Assembly (NCBI GenBank): GCA_905250075.1
Contig: CAJNOP010000203.1
Span: 201,624 to 265,623 of the forward strand
Reading direction: 5' to 3'
DNA length: 64,000 nucleotides
Source of the DNA: Rotaria sp. Silwood1
Taxonomy: Eukaryota; Rotifera; Eurotatoria; Philodinida; Philodinidae
Part shown: positions 60,901-64,000 of the stretch, piece after piece
Layout of the letters: each line of letters begins with the position of its first letter
How positions within the stretch are numbered: the first letter of the stretch is position 1
The notes under the pieces: model-generated
The model's database searches: none
What the model saw: the letters and a program-made list of their open reading frames with translations, nothing else
What the model was told of the DNA's origin: nothing
Made by a program: the position numbers and the translations under genes

Positions 60901-61927
60901 TTTTTATTTTTCATCATAATATATCAATCTTACCGAAAGCACAAAAATTGTTTTTTCTGTTCATTCGTATGGAAGCATCATTATTGTGCCTTCGGTGAAA
61001 TTGATGCATCTCGCTCATAAAATGGCATCGACAGCTAGAAGATATTGTATTTAATAGTAAATCGTTTGATCTGTCATTCAATATAATTTAAATAGAATAT
61101 TATTTGCAAATTCTAGCAGTTGAAAAACTTGTTTTATTTTCATATTTGAAAATAAAGTTCTCTACAGAAAAATTATTTAGGTTCTTATGTGCGGTTACAA
61201 CAGTGGAAAAAAATTGACAATAAATCTGGATGAATAATTTTGAGAATCATTGTAACTCTCAAGGACTATGACAAGTACATGAACCCTCAGAACATCACAA
61301 TTTTCTATAAAACAATCAGCCACAATTTGTTCTATAAAATCACATAAATGCTATACTAGTTTAGAATATGCCATATAATTCGATCGGATTGTTTATTTAA
61401 TATTCTTTTATAGAAGCATGGACAAATTATGATCCTGGTATTATATTTTCAATTTGTTTTTGGTTAGGTTATTGTAATTCATGTTTTAATCCATTTATTT
61501 ATGCATTTTCTAGTCGAGAATTTCGAAGGTAAGTAAAAAGAAAAACTTCAATTTTTGTATTTTTTTGTTTTTTCTATTTAGAGCATTTAAATCTATATTA
61601 AAATGTCAGCGTATAAAATATAAAGCATCAACAAGTTTTTTTCGTACATCTACAACAACACCAATTGATCAAATACGTTTTGGAAAATCACATAGTTGTG
61701 ATATGTCAGCTGCAAATTCATTAGTAAAATCAAATTCAATAATGAGTCAACGAATATCATATGATAGTCAACATCCTTTTATTTCTTTAAAAGAAAATAA
61801 AAATTTTTTAGATCATCCACAATTATCAACATTTCGACAATTATCAAAGCCAATTATTGCAAAATCATTAGCAACATTAGATGATACAAATCCTTGGCAT
61901 CTTCGAGAGTCAAATTTTGTCAGATAA
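57907..61927 (+). CDS. alpha-1-adrenergic/octopamine-like aminergic GPCR
   Basis: Five exons (57907-58183, 59199-59849, 59916-59987, 61414-61528, 61582-61927) join to 486 aa. Seven helices match aminergic receptors. TM2 has [12 protein letters not shown]3 has the amine-binding Asp in [13 protein letters not shown] and ERY at its end ([15 protein letters not shown]). TM5 has the catechol-binding Ser positions ([14 protein letters not shown]). TM6 has [19 protein letters not shown] and TM7 [15 protein letters not shown]. The blocks follow alpha-1-adrenergic receptors closely, including VTLRVHIP in the third loop and SSREFRRAFKS after TM7. Insect octopamine OAMB/alpha-type receptors are the nearest invertebrate class. 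It would couple amine binding to Gq/calcium at the plasma membrane. The N-terminus has several N-x-S/T glycosylation sites. Introns 1 and 4 are 1.0 and 1.4 kb. Confidence 0.9.
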
Positions 61928-64000
61928 TTATTTTTTTTTATTTATCTTTAAAATTCAAATAAATTAATTTATTGTATTTTCGATGAAATCTATAATATTC
62001 TTTTTTTTTTTTTTTTTACTTATTTTAATTGAAAACAATGATATGAAGACAAGGAAATGTTTTGTTTTCCTTATTGTTTTATTCATCAATATTATGAATA
62101 GGATGTCTATTTGTTGTTTGAAGAGATATCTCATAACATCAAAATCTTCTTGAAATTTATTATTAGAAATATTTTCTTATTTTTACTAATATATTTCTGA
62201 TAGTTTTCATATCAATGTAAAATATATTGTTCTTTTTACTAAACAGCATATCATGATAGATTATTATTGTTTACATTTAATAAAACTTCTATTTTTGTTC
62301 TTTTAGTTGATGCATATAAGTAATGGCGTTACAAGGAAAAAAAATTAGTAGGAAAGAGGAACGAAGACTTTCTGATAACGCTTTTAAAGAGAGAGAGAGA
62401 GAAAGAGAGCTTCAGTTCCTTTTATAGAACTCAGATTATGTTTGTCAAAAAAAATATAGTGAATGTATTTAAATTAAGAAAAATAAATATACGAAAATAA
62501 ACAAAAACAAGCAACTAGCGATAAGCCAAACAAAAGTTAGTGAGCATTAGTAAAAACTTGTCAGTGGGCTCCCATCAGAGATTAATGTGTGGAACCCACA
62601 CACTCTGACTGTTATAGATTTTTGATATACTGTCAGGAAGTTACAATATTATAAGAAATTGTTTACTTAATACATGCACTCTAGCATTTTATCATTTTGA
62701 AAATGTTTCCATTTGAAATTACTATGATTTCAATTTATTAGATTCATTTAACATCGTTATGCTGACAAAATTTATTTGTATTTTCAACTACAGTGTTGGT
62801 TATATAACTTCTTTTCTTCTAAACATCCTTTCTGTCCATGAACTTTGAAAATATACTGTGGAGTTTTGTCTACACTTGAAATTCAATTAGTCCATAGGTT
62901 TCTATGTTCGTCCTATTCTAACTCTGTTAGATTAACAGTATCATCGCCCTACAGATTGACACCTATATTGCTATATTCAATACTAAAACTCTCAATATTT
63001 AGACTAGTTGAAATCGACAATAGATTTCTTTGATTCATAGAATGCTTTATAAAATTCTAGAAATTACTAACACGTCTGTTCGCATTTCTAGGAAAACATA
63101 CCCAATAATTGTTGACTTTTCTCCTTCCACCGCGATAGATATCTTAACATTTGTATCTATCAATTTAAACAGCAATCTATTATTTGAAAGATGATCCATA
63201 TTTACTTCTATAGCTATTTTTAGCTTTCTCAAACACTACTATTCAAAAGAAATCTAAAATGAATTTGTTTTAAGTTATTTGGAATTTATCGATCATTAAA
63301 TGAAACTACATATAGATTTTATTCAATGTATCATCTATCAAATGACTACTTGCATGCTTTTTCATTTACATCAAACGCTAAAGTCAGTCATTAGTCAACA
63401 AGTAGAAATTAATTAAAATAGATTTAAAACATATCTCACTATTTTATTCCAAATAGAACATGAAACAGATATTTTTCGTTTTTTACTCACACCCTACGAC
63501 AAGCAAACAATTCACACTATTAAAAAGTCTTTTGAATTTTTACTAATATCATTTGTCTTTCAATGACTGTATTTTATAAATGAAATGGATATGAGCGTAG
63601 GTGTAATTAGGAATGAAGAGAAAATCCACACCGATATTCACAACAACATCCGTATACTTACACCCATACCCACATTCTCCATATTAACGCATAAATCTGA
63701 GAAAAACTCTGTGATTACCTGTATACACTGAACATCGCCATTAATAACAATAATATTGGAGTCAGGTCTGTTCTTGGGTGCAGATAACTTAGTAGTCATA
63801 ACAAAGGTAAATCCCTAACAAAATATGGTTAATGGCGAAATAATACGTTCAAAATAACACGACAGTAATAACAACAATAAAAAGAAAGTTTTTCAAAGCG
63901 ATCCATTTTATTTGTTATAAAAAGAAGAAAAAAAAATTAATGGATTATGTAAACGTCTATCGTATATATAGCATTGCTAATGAAAAGTAAATGAATTAAC
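61928..64000. other. downstream region, no gene recognised
   Basis: AT-rich DNA after the receptor gene. It contains a (GA)n run at 62390-62408 and a small hairpin-forming GTGTGGAACCCACAC at about 62588-62602. The short frames near 62845 and 63047 lack support. Confidence 0.5.

Overview
The window looks like nuclear DNA of a small invertebrate, most likely a bdelloid rotifer (Rotaria/Adineta-like). This is an inference from gene content and style, not from a search. The DNA is very A+T rich, codons end mostly in A or T, and many introns are only 45-80 nt. The ADP-ribosyltransferases fused to TPR or ankyrin repeats, a divergent serpentine receptor and many short non-autonomous transposons are all familiar from bdelloids. 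A 100-N assembly gap lies at 381-480.

Layout. 0-12 kb is the accessory part. It holds a TPR-ADP-ribosyltransferase with an in-frame stop (893-3009), an ankyrin-ADP-ribosyltransferase (6167-7453), a membrane-anchored peptidoglycan-recognition protein that lacks catalytic residues (7462-10085) and an intronless orphan GPCR (11220-12167). 12-19 kb is mostly non-coding, with a RAD51D-like protein lacking Walker A (16512-17468) and nested MITEs. 19-25 kb has ferrochelatase (10 exons), a convergent secreted cystatin (minus strand) and a secreted protein of unknown function. 26.8-27.3 kb has an antistasin/WAP-type cysteine-rich secreted protein, followed by a cluster of MITEs (28-31.5 kb). 31.8-40.8 kb is a run of conserved plus-strand housekeeping genes: UBTD1/2-like, PP4 catalytic subunit and ABHD17. 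A nine-exon SUN-domain protein follows (42977-44425). 44.9-51.5 kb is a segmental duplication of a divergent pair of antistasin/WAP genes, in which three of four copies are broken. 51.6-57.9 kb is AT-rich DNA without recognisable genes. 57.9-61.9 kb encodes an alpha-1-adrenergic/octopamine-like receptor in five exons.

All multi-exon models (PGRP, FECH, cystatin, UBTD, PP4, ABHD17, SUN, adrenergic-like receptor) were joined by hand at GT/AG sites. Every one keeps its reading frame, and total lengths match known families (PP4C 307 aa, FECH 422 aa).

The best candidates for something new are the ankyrin-ART/PGRP pair, whose reading frames are separated by 8 nt at a splice-acceptor-like sequence, and the decaying antistasin/WAP inverted-pair duplication. 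At least six distinct MITE or foldback elements can be delimited, several with clear target-site duplications (8-bp hAT type, TTAA piggyBac type, TA mariner type).
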